Source of the DNA: Cherax quadricarinatus
Lineage: Eukaryota; Arthropoda; Malacostraca; Decapoda; Parastacidae
Reading direction: 5' to 3'
DNA length: 64,000 bases
NCBI RefSeq assembly: GCF_038502225.1
Contig: NC_091301.1
Location: forward strand, 15,454,117-15,518,116
In this document: positions 1-10,993 of the stretch, one piece after another
Numbering within the stretch: the stretch's first letter is position 1
Layout of the letters: each line of letters begins with the position of its first letter
The notes under the pieces: generated by a model
What the model was told of the DNA's origin: nothing
What the model saw: the letters and a program-made list of their open reading frames with translations, nothing else
The model's database searches: none
Position numbers and translations under genes: made by a program

Positions 1-57
<57 letters not shown>
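1..57. repeat. (AT)n microsatellite
   Basis: Uninterrupted AT dinucleotides run from the window edge, so the tract probably continues to the left. Confidence 0.97.
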
Positions 58-62
<5 letters not shown>

Positions 63-377
63 TCAAGAGTGCTTTAATTGTAGTTGCTTTCATGTTTTAT
101 ACTGCCTATAAGACGGTATACAAAGGAGTATATTCCTTTGCGAGATACAAAAACAGAGGTGCTCCTGTGAAAATACATCATACTATTTAGTTTTGTTGGG
201 TAATGCTAGGATAAATCATTATCCTAGTCACCACCGTGAGCTTGGCAGCGGCTATTTGAGAGATAAACCAGGCGCCTAAGGGCAATGCTATGTGGTGATC
301 GCTTGTTTATTAAATTGGGTGTAAAACCAGGATGATGTAGGCCAGGTAAGGTCATCCTTCCTTGAAGATCCACGTCA

Positions 378-500
378 GAAGACACTTGTATCGTGACGAA
401 GGCCAGTGTTAGGAGACAACTGGATCCTGACGACGACCAGTATCAGGAGAGACTTGTATCCTAACAAAGACCAGTGTTAGGAGACACTTGTGTCCTGACG
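378..500. repeat. Degenerate tandem repeat, about 35-bp unit
   Basis: About 3.5 imperfect copies of a unit built around CAGTGTTAGGAGACA followed by CTTGTATCCTGACGAA. The copies differ at many positions, so this is an old, non-homogenised array. Confidence 0.6.
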
Positions 501-552
501 AACAAAACACCACCGTGAAACAGTAATTTCCGGTGCAACTAATGAAAAACAA

Positions 553-628
553 ACCATACCCCGGCCGGGATTGAACCCGCGGTCAGAGAGTCTCAAAACT
601 CCAGCCCGTCGCGTTAGCCACTAGAAAA
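553..628 (-). repeat. tRNA-derived SINE head (fragment)
   Basis: Read on the minus strand the segment has a GTGGCTAACGCG box-A-like block and a GGGTTCAATCCC box-B block at tRNA-like spacing. The acceptor stem does not close and the rest of the element is not visible here. It is a SINE or tRNA pseudogene rather than a functional tRNA. Confidence 0.55.
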
Positions 629-1035
629 ACAATATATACATACATAAAATAACCTGTAAAAAATTGAACTCATACAAACATACATCTTCAGATGATCGCT
701 TGATAAAATGAGTCAGTAATTTCACAATTTCATGGTCGCAGAATCACAGATTTCTTGATCTCGACTGATGTAAGTTATGATGTTAATGTTAGGTTAAGTA
801 CGATGTTAACGTTAGGCTAGGCATACTAATGTTAGGACACGTGTGATGTTAATGCTCGGTTAAGTATGATAATGTCAGAATTGGCTACATTATAATCCTT
901 TACCACGCTAGTCAAGGTTGAGGTAGGCTAGGTTAATATATTAAAGCATTTTGTTATCTGCTAAACACACAGAGTAAAGTGAGGGTAAACAATAAATTAC
1001 TATTACTATTAATGTTGGGAAAATTACCGACAATA
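629..1035. other. Non-coding stretch
   Basis: No coding signal seen. Around 770-860 there are scattered degenerate copies of a GATGTTAATGTTAGGTTAAG motif. They contain TTAGG but not in a regular array, so they are not telomeric. Confidence 0.5.
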
Positions 1036-1200
1036 TGTTAGGTAAAAGGACACAAGTGCAACTAATGTGACATTTTAGTGGCAACGTTTCGCTCTCCAGG
1101 AGCTTTATCAACCCATAATGGCTTGATAAAGCTCCTGGAGAGCGAAAAGTTGCCACTATAAAATATCACATTAGTTGCACTTGTGTCCTTTTACCTAACA
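1036..1200. mobile_element. Palindromic fold-back element with hammerhead-like arms
   Basis: The segment reads nearly the same on both strands: about 77-bp arms around a short centre, beginning TGTTAGGT and ending ACCTAACA. Each arm contains TTGATAA, an AGCTC/GAGC hairpin and a CGAAA block, a degenerate hammerhead core with C3 to T and G8 to A. G8 is catalytic in hammerheads, so this copy should be inactive. The same arm occurs singly at 15356-15438, downstream of the Penelope-like coding remnant, which suggests it is a PLE terminal repeat. Confidence 0.7.
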
Positions 1201-1930
1201 ATAAATTACTAGGTTAAAGCACTAAACTAGTATGGTAGCGGCTAGCCACACCCAAGGTTGAAAGCCCCATAATGTATACCAGTCTGAAAATGTGCTCAAT
1301 TGGACACTTTTCTCAGGTGTTGCCAGCAATACGGAAAATCTAAAGTAGTTCACCTTCGCCCCACCCAACAAAAACTAACACAACGGTCACCAGCTGAAGA
1401 ATTACCATCAGCTCTTGAGTCAAACCTATTTAACTTGACGCTGTTCACTTATAATCCGATTCGAAACCTTTATATCTTACCCAACTTGAATCTCCTACCT
1501 TTGTATTATTAGCATTAAGGTATAAGCCGCATATACTTGTCCTTATATTTTTGAAAAACAGAATATAAACATGGCATCAGGATGAAGTGGAAAGGCAGGT
1601 TCAGACTATTGTTGTTTTCCCTTTTGCTGAAAATTTTACTTTCAAACACATTCCTCGGTGAATCAGTCGCTAATTAAGATGGTGAGAGTCGTCAGCTCTA
1701 ACACTACATCTGGTGTGGAGAGTAAAAGAATTTCCTAATCGATGGAGTTAAGGAATGATTACGTTCACCCACTCTAGATATAATTGGAGGGGAATATCCC
1801 CGCATGTCTGGGTACCTACCCATGGGTACATTACCCATCTAACCTTTGGCATTGATAAGATTTTTTTCACAGTTCAACTTACAGGATAGTTGTTTATCAT
1901 ACCATAACTCGGTTCTGCTTAATTATAGAC
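1201..1930. other. Non-coding stretch
   Basis: No convincing gene. Short open frames at 1300-1512 and 1846-2040 lack recognisable domains and splice context. Confidence 0.4.
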
Positions 1931-2035
1931 CTACTATCCCTTTCTGGATAAGAACCCACAACAGTCGACTAGCATCTAGGTACCTACTTACTGCTAGATT
2001 GTACCCCGGTGTGAGCAGGATGCCCGTTAATGACA
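1931..2035 (-). repeat. Degenerate SINE body fragment
   Basis: The block with GTCGACTAGCATCTAGGTACC is a diverged copy of the body conserved in the SINEs at 46.9, 49.1 and 54.5 kb, where the same block reads GGTACCTGGGTGTTAGTCGA on the element strand. Confidence 0.5.
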
Positions 2036-2137
2036 TTTGAAGAAGCACGGTGTAGAACGGGAAACCTGATAGGTGAGAGGATGCTCGTGGTTGATGATGA
2101 CATTACCCAATGCTGAGGTTGACTGTTCACTTAACCA

Positions 2138-2191
2138 TCCAGTTGCTGGCCTCACGCAACAGTACTTAACCTGAACAGTTACCGGCCTCAC
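2138..2191. repeat. Left part of a 36-bp minisatellite split by a LINE
   Basis: About 1.5 diverged units of the array seen at 2401-2690, lying on the other side of the LINE fragment 2192-2400. Confidence 0.65.
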
Positions 2192-2400
2192 GATGTTAGG
2201 AAGTATTTCTTCAGTCATAGGGTAGTCAGGCAGTGGAATAGCCTAGCAAGTGAGGTAGTGGAGGCAGAAACCATACATAGCTTTAAGATGAGGTATGATA
2301 AAGCTCATGGAGCAGGGAGAGAGAGGACCTAGTAGCACTCAGTGAAGAGGCGGCGCCAGGAGCTGAGTCTCGACCCCTGCAACCACAATTAGGTGAGTAC
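2192..2400 (+). pseudogene. 3' end of a CR1-like LINE (GT-tract family)
   Basis: The plus strand encodes DVRKYFFSHRVV, then WNSLASEVVEAETIHSF, then a stop and a roughly 100-bp tail ending GGTGAGTAC. This is the C-terminal end of the reverse-transcriptase ORF in the same family as the copies at 6.9-8.4 and 22.3-23.7 kb. It is strongly 5'-truncated and lies between two parts of a 36-bp minisatellite whose unit contains CTCACACAACAG, so it may have landed in an AC-rich repeat. Confidence 0.8.
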
Positions 2401-2690
2401 AACAGTACTTAACCTCAACAGTTGCTGGCCTCACACAACAGTACTTAACCTCAACAGTTGCTGGCCTCACACAGCAGTACTTAACCTCAACAGTTGCTGG
2501 CCTCACACAGCAGTACTTAACCTCAACAGTTGCTGGCCTTACACAGCAGTACTTAACCTCAACAGTTGCTGGCCTCACACAGCAGTACTTAACCTCAACA
2601 GTTGCTGGCCTCACACAGCAGTACTTAACCTCAACAGTTGTTGGCCTCACACAGCAGTACTTAAACCTCAACAGTTGTTGGCCTCACACA
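2401..2690. repeat. 36-bp minisatellite, about 8 copies
   Basis: The unit contains CAGTACTTAACCTC, AACAGTTGCTGG and CCTCACACA. Copies are nearly identical until the last two, which carry TTGTTGG and one extra A. Open frames on both strands follow from the unit length being a multiple of three and are not evidence of coding. Confidence 0.95.
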
Positions 2691-2699
2691 ACTTGGTGA

Positions 2700-3380
2700 C
2701 ACAGCAGTAGTGAACCTCACTGAGCAAGACTTCGTATCATTCGCGCTTCACTTTTCATCTCATATACCATTGTGGTTTATTGTCTATCCTACAGCCTAGT
2801 AGCCATTTCAAAAGCGTTTATAAATTCCATTTCATGATTTTTTTTATTGTTTTCTGACATTTTTTTAAAGGTTAGGCAGATTGATAAAAATTTAAACACG
2901 GTAAGAAACTCTCCAAATACAAAGGATTAAACATTTTAAAAATTCTGTAAGACATTGAGATATCTACCAAAAATTAACATGACACCTTACGTAAAAAAGT
3001 TATGAAAACATTTCCGTAAATCAGAGAAAAAGGTACGAGTTACCTTTTTACAAATGTTTGAGGGGAAAAATAAAAGGATTTTAGCTTGGAATATTGCATT
3101 TAAATTTTATAGTACAGTTTCTGAATAGTATTAGTTAAGGTTTGCCCTGCGTCTTGGTTTTCGGTTGATGAAATTTTCCTTGAGCAAGACGTTATCTCTG
3201 AGAGTTTCTGTATTGCTTATGTTTGTGGGAACCCTGTCTTCCTACCATTAATTCTGAGTGCTGTATTACCCAACAGTCACTGCAATTCTTGATGTAGCTT
3301 TCGGTACAGTGACTTTAAGAAGCCAAGTCACTGTACAGTTAAAACTCAAGTGAAAAATGAACCGAATAGTCCTTACAGCT
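2700..3380. other. Non-coding AT-rich stretch
   Basis: No coding or repeat structure that I can identify. Confidence 0.4.
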
Positions 3381-3836
3381 CGCCCTAGACGACTATCAAG
3401 CATCTTTCACTAAAAGCTACAAAACTAAAACTGAAGGAAGGCTCAGTAATGTTCCTTTTTCTCCTTAGTTCCAAAGAGTACAGGTTAAGGAACTTGAAAC
3501 GTTCCCACTGATTTAGTTGCTTGACTGAACTTATACATGCAGTGAAGGTTCCCTGTACATTCTCTTGCTCTGCAGTTTCACCTGCCTTTAAAGTGGTTGT
3601 TAATATACAGCAGTATTCCAGCCTAGAGAGAACAAGCGACTTCAAGAGGATGACGGCTGCCTTGGCATCCCTTGTTCCGAAGTTTCTCATAAGTTACCCT
3701 ATTATTTTTCCTCGCGGTTGAGCCTTGAAAGTGAGATCTGACATTATCACTCCTAAGTCCTTCACGTCAGTTTTCCTCTCTATTAAGTGGTTAGAATTAG
3801 TTTTATACTTCTTTTTAACTTTTATTTTCTCAAGTT
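3381..3836 (-). pseudogene. LINE reverse-transcriptase fragment (family of the 50-54 kb LINE)
   Basis: The minus strand encodes FGTRDAKAAVILLKSLVLSR, LEYCC, then in a shifted frame a block like FLNLYSLELRRKR. The same blocks occur in the 50.0-51.6 kb LINE as FKTRDAKPIMTLFRSLVLSR and FLNLYSLERRRER. The copy is frameshifted and truncated at both ends. Confidence 0.75.
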
Positions 3837-3839
3837 TTC

Positions 3840-5470
3840 AGTAATGGAATATCTTAAATTTGTCCTCACTGAATATAAATTTGGTCAGGGCTTTGGAATG
3901 AACAAAGGTAGGATGACCATCCTCAGCGTGTAAATGAGCTGAGGTAGGATAACATCCCTTAGCGTATAAATTCAGCTGTATAAAAAAACGACAATATATG
4001 CTGACGGAGGGGATGAGGGTGATTTGCAGGTAGTTCATGGTGGGTGTTGTATAGAAGCTGGCCTGGCGCTGTGGCCATCAAGTTTGTAATGTAGGTCCCA
4101 ACTTCTGCCCTGGGTACCAAGATGGCGTGGGCACGAGGGCAAGTTAAAGGTATTAATTGGCTAATACAAAAGGAGAGCTGAGCAAGACTTTATTAAGACA
4201 GTGTTTCGCTCAAGGAGAGTATTCCTAGAGCAAGATGTCTGAATAAAAGTTTGCTCTTCTATGCATTACGTTCCATCCACAGGCATTTCTGTTGCTGTCT
4301 TCATATTTACGTTCCTAGCCCATTATGTCTTCATACCTATGCATCCTTCGGGTTATTTAGTTTATCGTTAAAAGACAAACGAGTATGCAAGAAATGACAA
4401 GACACGAGGACAACGATCATTTAGTGAGAGTTACATTACCCTCCCAGATGGTCAGGGATGATGCTAGTCTGTGATATTAATGGCCCGTCTGGTGGCTACA
4501 AGAACAACTAGGAACCTGCTCTATTTGCAAAAACACGGCCGACGGTTTGGCCAAATTAATCTTCCATGAAACCTCGGCAACTGGGGCCTTGGGAGTACAA
4601 GAATTAGCGTAAGTTGCTACTGTGAACGCGATGTGCACATGTTGGCTTGGAGCATGTAGTCAGTGTTGCCTGACTTAGAACTGCTGGCTGCGAGCTGTAG
4701 GGGAATGTTGATCATTTATTTTTATCAGGTGAGAGCAACAAGACCTTGGTATGTCCTTGAGAGGAGCCTCCAGGAGCCAGCCGGGGCACACTTCCGAGTG
4801 TCTGGTGACAGGTGCTAAGTATCACCTTCCTGCCTCCTTACTAGATATCTAGTCCTTCCTTTGTTAATAATAATATACTTTTGGGGGGAAGATGTCCTTC
4901 CTCCACCAAGAGCTCAAAATCAGGCACTTGATTTTTCAAAAAAAATTCAACATTTCTTCGGATGACTCGGAGAGGAAAAAAACTAGTTTTCTTTGTCTCA
5001 GGCGCACTTCTAGTGATGAGAAGGAAATATTGCCGGAAGCGCTACGTAACAAAGCAGGGTGAGCGACCTTCAGTAGCACAAGTCAGTAGGAGACTCCAGC
5101 AGCTGGAGTATTTTACTTCAGTCTTTCCTCTTATCTGTAAACCTAAATTAAGAAAGTCGATTGTGGGTTAAGATTTGGGACAGTCAGTCTCAGTGTACCA
5201 GGCGATAAATGGAACCAACGGCACACTCGTTCACTCACTCGAGAAACAGACAAGACCTCGACTGTTCCACAAGGTGACCGGTAAGTTAGTGGTAGTCAAC
5301 TTCGGTTTGCATGCCATGGACCCGGGTTCAGTACAGCTGTGTTGAAGATGTATACGTAACTCTCCTTACATCTGCTCCTGTTCCCTAGAAGTGAATAGGT
5401 AAATGAGTGTTAACCAACTTTTGTGGGTGGTATCCTAGTCACCATAATAACCTTTGAAAGGTTATTGACA
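3840..5470. other. Non-coding stretch
   Basis: No gene recognised. Small open frames at 3838-4038 and 4962-5171 have no domain or repeat match that I can name. Confidence 0.35.
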
Positions 5471-5539
5471 AATGAACAAGAATCCTCAACCTTTTACATA
5501 TTTACTCAGGCTCAGGCAAAGAGCACTTTTTGCAAAGCC

Positions 5540-5690
5540 AAACATGAATCTTGACGTACTTCTTAAAGTAGCTCCTAAAGTAGTTCTTGATGTAGCTCCT
5601 GACGTAGGCCTTTACATAGCTTCTGTCGTAGTTCTTGGCTTAGCTCCTGACGATGTTCTTGACATAACTCTTGACATAGCTGCCTTAGTC
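5540..5690. repeat. Degenerate short tandem repeat
   Basis: Imperfect repetition of a roughly 24-bp phrase (TAGCTCCTGACGTAG-like alternating with TAGTTCTTGATG-like). It produces the V/L/D/A-rich open frame 5472-5825, which I do not regard as a gene. Confidence 0.5.
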
Positions 5691-5995
5691 AACACTAATA
5701 CTGTTGTACCACTGCGGCAGACATATTTACTGATGATTCTCCAGTGGCCACAGCTTCCTTGCACCATGTCTGAGGTGTCTTGTGCACCAGCTGCCACCAG
5801 CACAAGGGAACTAAACACCAGGTGACGCTTCCTTGAATTCATCAGCCAGTTCAGCACTCCATTCATGATTAAGGAACGTATCCTCTTGACCTAAAATTTT
5901 GGACATTAAATATCTTTAATCACTCGAATCTAATTAAGCTACCAGCATTGTGCCATGAAATTTTGAAGTTAGTTTGTCGTACAATGCAGCCAATG

Positions 5996-6056
5996 TTTCA
6001 CACATGGCGGGGACAGGAGCTGAGTCTCGACCCCTGCAACCACAATTAGGTGAGTA
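5996..6056 (+). mobile_element. 3' tail fragment of the GT-tract LINE family
   Basis: About 60 bp matching the conserved tail (GGAGCTGAGTCTCGACCCCTGC then AATTAGGTGAGTAC split by a short spacer), without the coding part. Confidence 0.7.
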
Positions 6057-6074
6057 CATCATTCCAGTACTCGA

Positions 6075-6300
6075 AAGGTCCACTAGAATTGTTGATCCGA
6101 AACACTTCCGACCTATTGCCTTGTCTGATTGTTCCTGCAAAGTCACTGAACGAGTGATTTAATATTTATTTATACCGCAAATAAACTTGTTAAATGACCT
6201 TTAGTACACATTCTGCAAACACAGAAACACTCTAGATCAATTAATTTCAAAGACGATAACTTCAGACATCGAGCTATGAATCACTTCACTGCTAGACAGT
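6075..6300 (+). pseudogene. LINE reverse-transcriptase fragment
   Basis: The frame at 6076-6162 reads DPKHFRPIALSDCSCK and VTERVI, the fingers-domain block typical of Jockey/R1-type reverse transcriptases (xxYRPIAL...xKxxE). It then runs into stops. A related copy lies at 9010. Confidence 0.6.
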
Positions 6301-6430
6301 TACCATGGTTTTGGTTTAAGGAAACGTCTCAACATAATCTTCGCTGATTAACTTAGACATAAAGGAAAGACAAAGTCACAGCGTCGCTAAAGGAGGAATT
6401 TTCTGTTGGGTGAGTTTTATATGCGCTCGA

Positions 6431-6562
6431 GATTTTGACCGCAGGGCTCCGCAGTAAGATTTTGACCGCAGGGCTCCGCAGTAAGATTTTGACCGCAGGG
6501 CTCCGCAGTAAGATTTTGACCGCAGGGCTCCGCAGTAAGATTTTGACCGCAAGGCTCCGCAT
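6431..6562. repeat. 27-bp minisatellite, about 5 copies
   Basis: The unit is GATTTTGACCGC then AGGGCTCCGCAGTAA. Copies are almost identical; the last has AAGGC and diverges. Confidence 0.95.
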
Positions 6563-6794
6563 TGAAATTGAAATTTTCAGTAAAAGAAATCTAGATAAGA
6601 CTATGATTTACGATATATTTCTAACAGGAAAAATATTTTGAGTCTGACTGTAAGGCAGGATGAGTGTGAGAAAGCCAATGGACCATTAGATTACCGGGAA
6701 TACTGAGAACGCCTTACTGCTAGCAGACCAGACAAACCTGGCCCAGGGCCGAGCCTCGAGAGTAGAAAAACTCTCGAAACTCATCAAAGGTATG

Positions 6795-6797
<3 letters not shown>

Positions 6798-6873
<76 letters not shown>
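6798..6873. repeat. (GT)n microsatellite at the LINE 3' end
   Basis: About 38 GT units directly abut the 3' terminus of the minus-strand LINE 6874-8420, which reads GGTGAGTAC then (AC)n on its own strand. Confidence 0.97.
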
Positions 6874-6877
<4 letters not shown>

Positions 6878-8419
6878 CACCTAATTGTGGTTGCAGGGGT
6901 CGAGACTCAGCTCCTGGCCCCGCCTCTTCACTGATCGCTACTAGGTCCTCTCTCTCTCTGCTTCCTGAGCTGTGTCATACCTCTTCTTAAAACTATGTAT
7001 GGTACCTGCCTCCACTACTTCACTTGCTAGGCTATTCCACTTCCTGACAACTCTATGACTGAAGAAATACTTCCTAACGTCCCTGTGACTCGTCTGAGTC
7101 TTCAGCTTCCAGTTGTGACCCCTTGTCCCTGTGTCCCCTCTCTGGAACATCCTATCTCTGTCCACCTTGTCTATTCCCCGCAGTATCTTGTATGTCGTTA
7201 TCATGTCTCCCCTGACCCTTCTGTCCTCCAGTGTCGTCAGTCCGATTTCCCTTAACCTTTCCTCGTACGACATTCCCCTGAGCTCTGGGACTTGCCTTGT
7301 TGCAAACCTTTGTACTTTCTCTAACTTCTTGACGTGCTTGACCAGGTGTGGGTTCCAGACTGGTGCTGCATACTCCAGTATGGGCCTAACATACACAGTG
7401 TACAGTGTCTTGAACGATTCCTTATTAAGGTATCAGAACGCTATTCTCAGGTTTGCCAGGCGCCCGTATGCTGCAGCAGTTATTTGGTTGATGTGTGCCT
7501 CCGGTGATGTGCTCGGTGTTATGGTCACCCCAAGGTCTTTCTCCCTGAGTGAGGTCTGTAGTCTTTGTCCACCTAGCCTATACTCTGTCTGCGGTCTTCT
7601 TTGCCCCTCCCCAATCTTCATGACTTTGCATTTGGCTGGATTTAATTCGAGAAGCCAGTTACTGGACCACATGTCCAGCCTGTCCAGGTCTCTTTGCAGT
7701 CCTGCCTCATCCTCATCCGATTTAATTCTTCTCATCAACTTCACATCATCTGCGAACAGGGACACTTCAGAGTCTATTCCTTCCATCATGTCGTTCACAT
7801 ATATCAAAAATAGCACTGGTCCTAGAACTGACCCCTGTGGGAACCCGCTCGTCACAGGCGCCCACTGTGATACCTCTTCACGTACCATGAATCGTTGCTG
7901 CCTCCCTGTCAGGTATTCCCTGATCCATTGCAGTGCCCTCCCTGTTACATGCGCCTGATCCTCTAGTTTCTGCACTAATCTCTTGTGGGAAACTGTGTTA
8001 AAGGCCTTCCTGCAGTCTAGGAAAACGCAATCTACCCACCCCTCTCTCTCGTGTCTTCTGTTGCCTTGTCATAAAACTCCAGGAGGTTTGTGATACAAGA
8101 TTTGCCTTCCATGAACCCATGCTGGTTTTCATTTATAATCTTGTTCCTTTCCAGGTGTTCGACCACTCTCCTCCTGATAATCTTCTCCATGACTTTGCAC
8201 ACAATACATGTCAGAGACACAGGTCTGTAGTTTAGCGCCTCGTTTCTGTTTCCTTTCTTAAATATGGGGACTACATTAGCTGTCTTCCATTTCTCAGGTA
8301 GTTGCCCAGTTTCAAGGGATGTGTTGAAGATTGTGGTTAGAGGCACGCACAGCATCTCTGCTCCTTCTCTAAGGACCCATGGGGAGATGTTGTCCGGTCC
8401 CATCGCCTTTGAGGTGTCA

Positions 8420-8420
<1 letters not shown>
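6874..8420 (-). pseudogene. CR1-like LINE reverse transcriptase, 5'-truncated, between GT tracts
   Basis: Three minus-strand frames (8403-8032, 7975-7433, 7396-6941) encode successive parts of one non-LTR reverse transcriptase. They include the fingers block NYRPVSLTCIVCKVMEKII, the FMEGKSCITNLLEF block, palm motif B (FPQGSVLGPVLFLIYVNDM) and the FADD catalytic motif near 7740. The C-terminus has RPILEYAAPVWNP and VVRKWNSLASEVV. One frameshift separates the first two frames. The last two share a frame and are split by a TGA where the sister copy at 22.3-23.7 kb has CGA, which fits CpG decay. There is no endonuclease or ORF1: the copy starts in the linker before the fingers and is bounded at both ends by (GT)n. 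Confidence 0.9.

Positions 8421-8492
<72 letters not shown>
8421..8492. repeat. (GT)n microsatellite at the LINE 5' junction
   Basis: About 35 GT units directly abut the 5'-truncation point of the LINE 6874-8420. Confidence 0.97.
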
Positions 8493-8493
<1 letters not shown>

Positions 8494-8499
8494 TGTGTT

Positions 8500-9000
8500 G
8501 CCTCCTGGTGTACCAGAGATCAGCTGTGGCAGCGAGAATGTCTTCCCTATATGATCTCTTTCCCCATGATCCCATACATGATCTTTCTCTCCATGATCTC
8601 CCCTACATGGTCTTTTTCTCCATGATCTCCCCTACATGGTCTTTGCCTTTACTGGACGACAAAGACAAAGACCACGTAAAGGTGTGTGCAAGTCCCCGAC
8701 TGTACCCACCTAGGTTGGTAGTTCAGTAATGGAGTTGGATGCAGGGCCAGAGGGTCGATCTCGGTACACCATGAACAATTCGTTTCTATCACGATGTTTT
8801 GAAACTCCCATCTCATGTTATGCAATTTTGGCACTAGACAAGTTCCAGAAGAGCCAACATCTACCCATGGCCATCAGCATAGTAAAAAAAAAAATAACGA
8901 ACAGGCATAGTCCCAGTTAGTGCAAGTTTAAATGCAAGTAGTTATGAGGAATTGTAACCACCAGTTTTAAGAAATAGTACATAGCATTTTCGAGACTTAG
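8500..9000. other. Non-coding stretch with short internal repeats
   Basis: At 8540-8650 the phrase CATGATCTCCCCTACATGGTC and variants recur about four times. No gene recognised. Confidence 0.4.
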
Positions 9001-9009
9001 TAGTCTGGT

Positions 9010-9350
9010 AGATTTAGTGATCCTGAACACTTCCGACTTATTGCTTTGACCGATCTCTTCTGCAAAACTATGCGACGAGTGTTTAAAAAAAATATTGTAA
9101 CGTCTAAGAACTTGTTAAATGACAGTAACGATGGGTGCAAACACAGGGTCACACTTAAACGCCTAATCCAGGACATGTCAACTTCAAGCCTTCAACTATA
9201 CGCACAACTTTGTTGCTGTGTTTCAAGGATATCAAGCAGGAAACAGCCCTGGCTGGAGGTAGAGAACCATCACACCTCCAAAGAAGTCCTCGTCCGCTTC
9301 CTCAGTTGCCATCACCTCAACGCTGAGTCTCCAGGACGCGTGAAGGTTTA
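9010..9350 (+). pseudogene. LINE reverse-transcriptase fragment
   Basis: The frame at 9020-9351 begins DPEHFRLIALTDLFCKTM, the same fingers block as at 6075, then continues into a diverged region without recognisable RT motifs. The catalytic YADD/FADD region is absent. Confidence 0.6.
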
Positions 9351-9359
9351 GTTGTCACC

Positions 9360-10080
9360 ACCACTGATCCTTTGTCCTCAGGCTTCATTTACTGAAACAG
9401 TGATCTTCGCTGCCAAACTTTTTACTGTAGATCGACTCATGAAGAGTAAAGGTACTTTAACTCAGAGCTTTATCTCTTTGGTCTGTGTCTTCCATGTTAA
9501 GAATGCAGTCTGGGGTGTCCTACACTAAAAAATAATCAATCAAACGTTAATAATTAACTAAATTCATGTGTAAAATCCCTAACGTTAATCTGAGTTCGCG
9601 GTAATTTTAAGATATACCGTAAATTATCAAACAGACAGATCGGTTGTGAAGCTCAAAGTCTGTTAGATTCTTCAAGAGCTGTGACCACAGCTTTCTTCAG
9701 GAAGAAACTCATAACGTCTTCTGTAGCAAAGTCAGTTGACAGACACAGCAATGTCAAGACAACAACCATCACAGGCTGATCAACTTCTTTCCATGACAAA
9801 ATATCACAAGAAATACGACTAACCCGCACTAACTAAACACTACACACCCACCACAAACCTTACATTCCATAATAATTACCGCAAGTGACCACTACCTCGG
9901 CCCTCTCATCATACTCAGCTTACTAAAATCCGAGGAATAAAAGTCACAATACTGTGGGCAGAAAAAATAACTACTGGCTTCCAAAGTTAGAATAAAAGTT
10001 GGACAGTGTTTCGGATGGTCCCGGACCATTATGAAATCTCCAGTTGAGTATTAGAACAAAATTGAGAGCGAATCTTTATT
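9360..10080. other. Non-coding stretch with a degenerate fold-back arm
   Basis: At 9990-10040 the minus strand reads AATGGTCCGGGACCATCCGAAACACTG. The pattern matches the GGTCC/GGACC-GAAAC arm of the fold-back at 43.5 kb but is diverged. Nothing else recognised. Confidence 0.4.
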
Positions 10081-10084
10081 TTTA

Positions 10085-10340
10085 GACCACCTATCACAGA
10101 AAAGCGAGTTGAATGATAGCTCTAGGCCTTTCGTGTTGCAATCAATACATCATCAGGAACGCCTTTGCTCCAGCAAAGGCGTTCCCTGTGATCGTATTTG
10201 CTTGGACCTCGTCTTTTCTGCAACATTGCAAGCTCCTGATATGTTGATTGCAATACGAAAGGTCCAGAGCTATCATTCAACTCTCCCTCTGGCTGCTTTG
10301 CATCTTGCATCGCGATATTTACATAGTACATACTTTTGAA
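10085..10340. mobile_element. Fold-back element with hammerhead-like arms
   Basis: Two imperfectly inverted arms run from about 10100 inwards and 10285 inwards, each from GAGTTGAATGATAGCTCT to a CTGAT block. The centre also contains a GCCTTTGCTCC/GGAGCAAAGGC-type hairpin. Both arms encode the hammerhead-like order stem I, CTGAT, stem II, GAAA. The left arm (minus strand, 10119-10160) is the best match in the window. Confidence 0.75.
10119..10160 (-). ncRNA. Hammerhead-ribozyme-like motif
   Basis: On the minus strand: stem I strand GTTC (10160-10157), core CTGATGA (10156-10150), stem II GTATTG/CAACAC with a 4-nt loop and one mismatch, core GAA, a short AGGCCT stem III, A at the cleavage position, then GAGC (10122-10119) able to close stem I. 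The mirrored plus-strand arm near 10230 has GCTC/GAGC for stem I and CAATAC for the stem II strand, so it pairs where the left arm mismatches. One unpaired base lies between the core and stem II, unlike textbook hammerheads. Confidence 0.55.
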
Positions 10341-10990
10341 GCGTAGAGGGAAGTAGAGGTGTGTACACCAGCTTTATTGTTATTACTACACCTGAACTCT
10401 GGTTAATGTTATCTTAAGTCACCTTAACATTCTAGTAGTTCATCTCTCACCCATGGTCGCTTACTCACAACTATGAGGAAGTCTCTTAACATCTGCCGTC
10501 GCACTAGCAATAACAACAGTGGTGTGAGTAGCATTCTGGGATGATATTACCATGCAAATAAAAAAAGATAGTCAAGATCTGCTGGAAGTCATACCCCAGG
10601 AGGAACTGCAAGTATGTAAGAAGACTCAGTAATGTTGGAAGCATTCTATGGACTCGCTGTGTATTGAGCAGCGAGTCCAGTGACTAAATCATCAAAATTC
10701 CTTCGCACCTTCCACCGTCTTGGATTTACTTCTCTGTCTGTCCATTAAATTATATAAGGCCACCCTGACAGCAGTGGTCAGTCGTGCTGCGTACAAGCCA
10801 TTAACTCAACAAACACGACTTTGTGGTAGATGTTGTGTAGCATTGTAGTGTCCCTAGCTTAAAGTTCAAGGGAATAACTCTAAAACCTAACTTCACCCCC
10901 CTCCTCCTCTCTTCTCTCTCTTCCCCTCCTACTCGTCACTTAAGTGTCTCACGTCATCACCAGCTGTTCTTGAGACCATGTAGAGGAATG
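10341..10990. other. Non-coding stretch
   Basis: No gene or repeat recognised. Confidence 0.35.
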
Positions 10991-10993
10991 TTT

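Noticed and set aside
770..900. Telomeric (TTAGG)n
   Set aside because: TTAGG occurs only scattered within longer degenerate units.
5472..5825. 117-codon V/L/D-rich frame
   Set aside because: Driven by degenerate short repeats; no recognisable domain.
6686..6990. Poly-(Thr-His) or (Cys-Val) frames over GT tracts, likewise near 8.4 and 22.2 kb
   Set aside because: Microsatellite translation.
7131..7958. 275-codon plus-strand frame at 7.1-7.96 kb
   Set aside because: Antisense shadow of the LINE reverse transcriptase, which has clear motifs on the minus strand.
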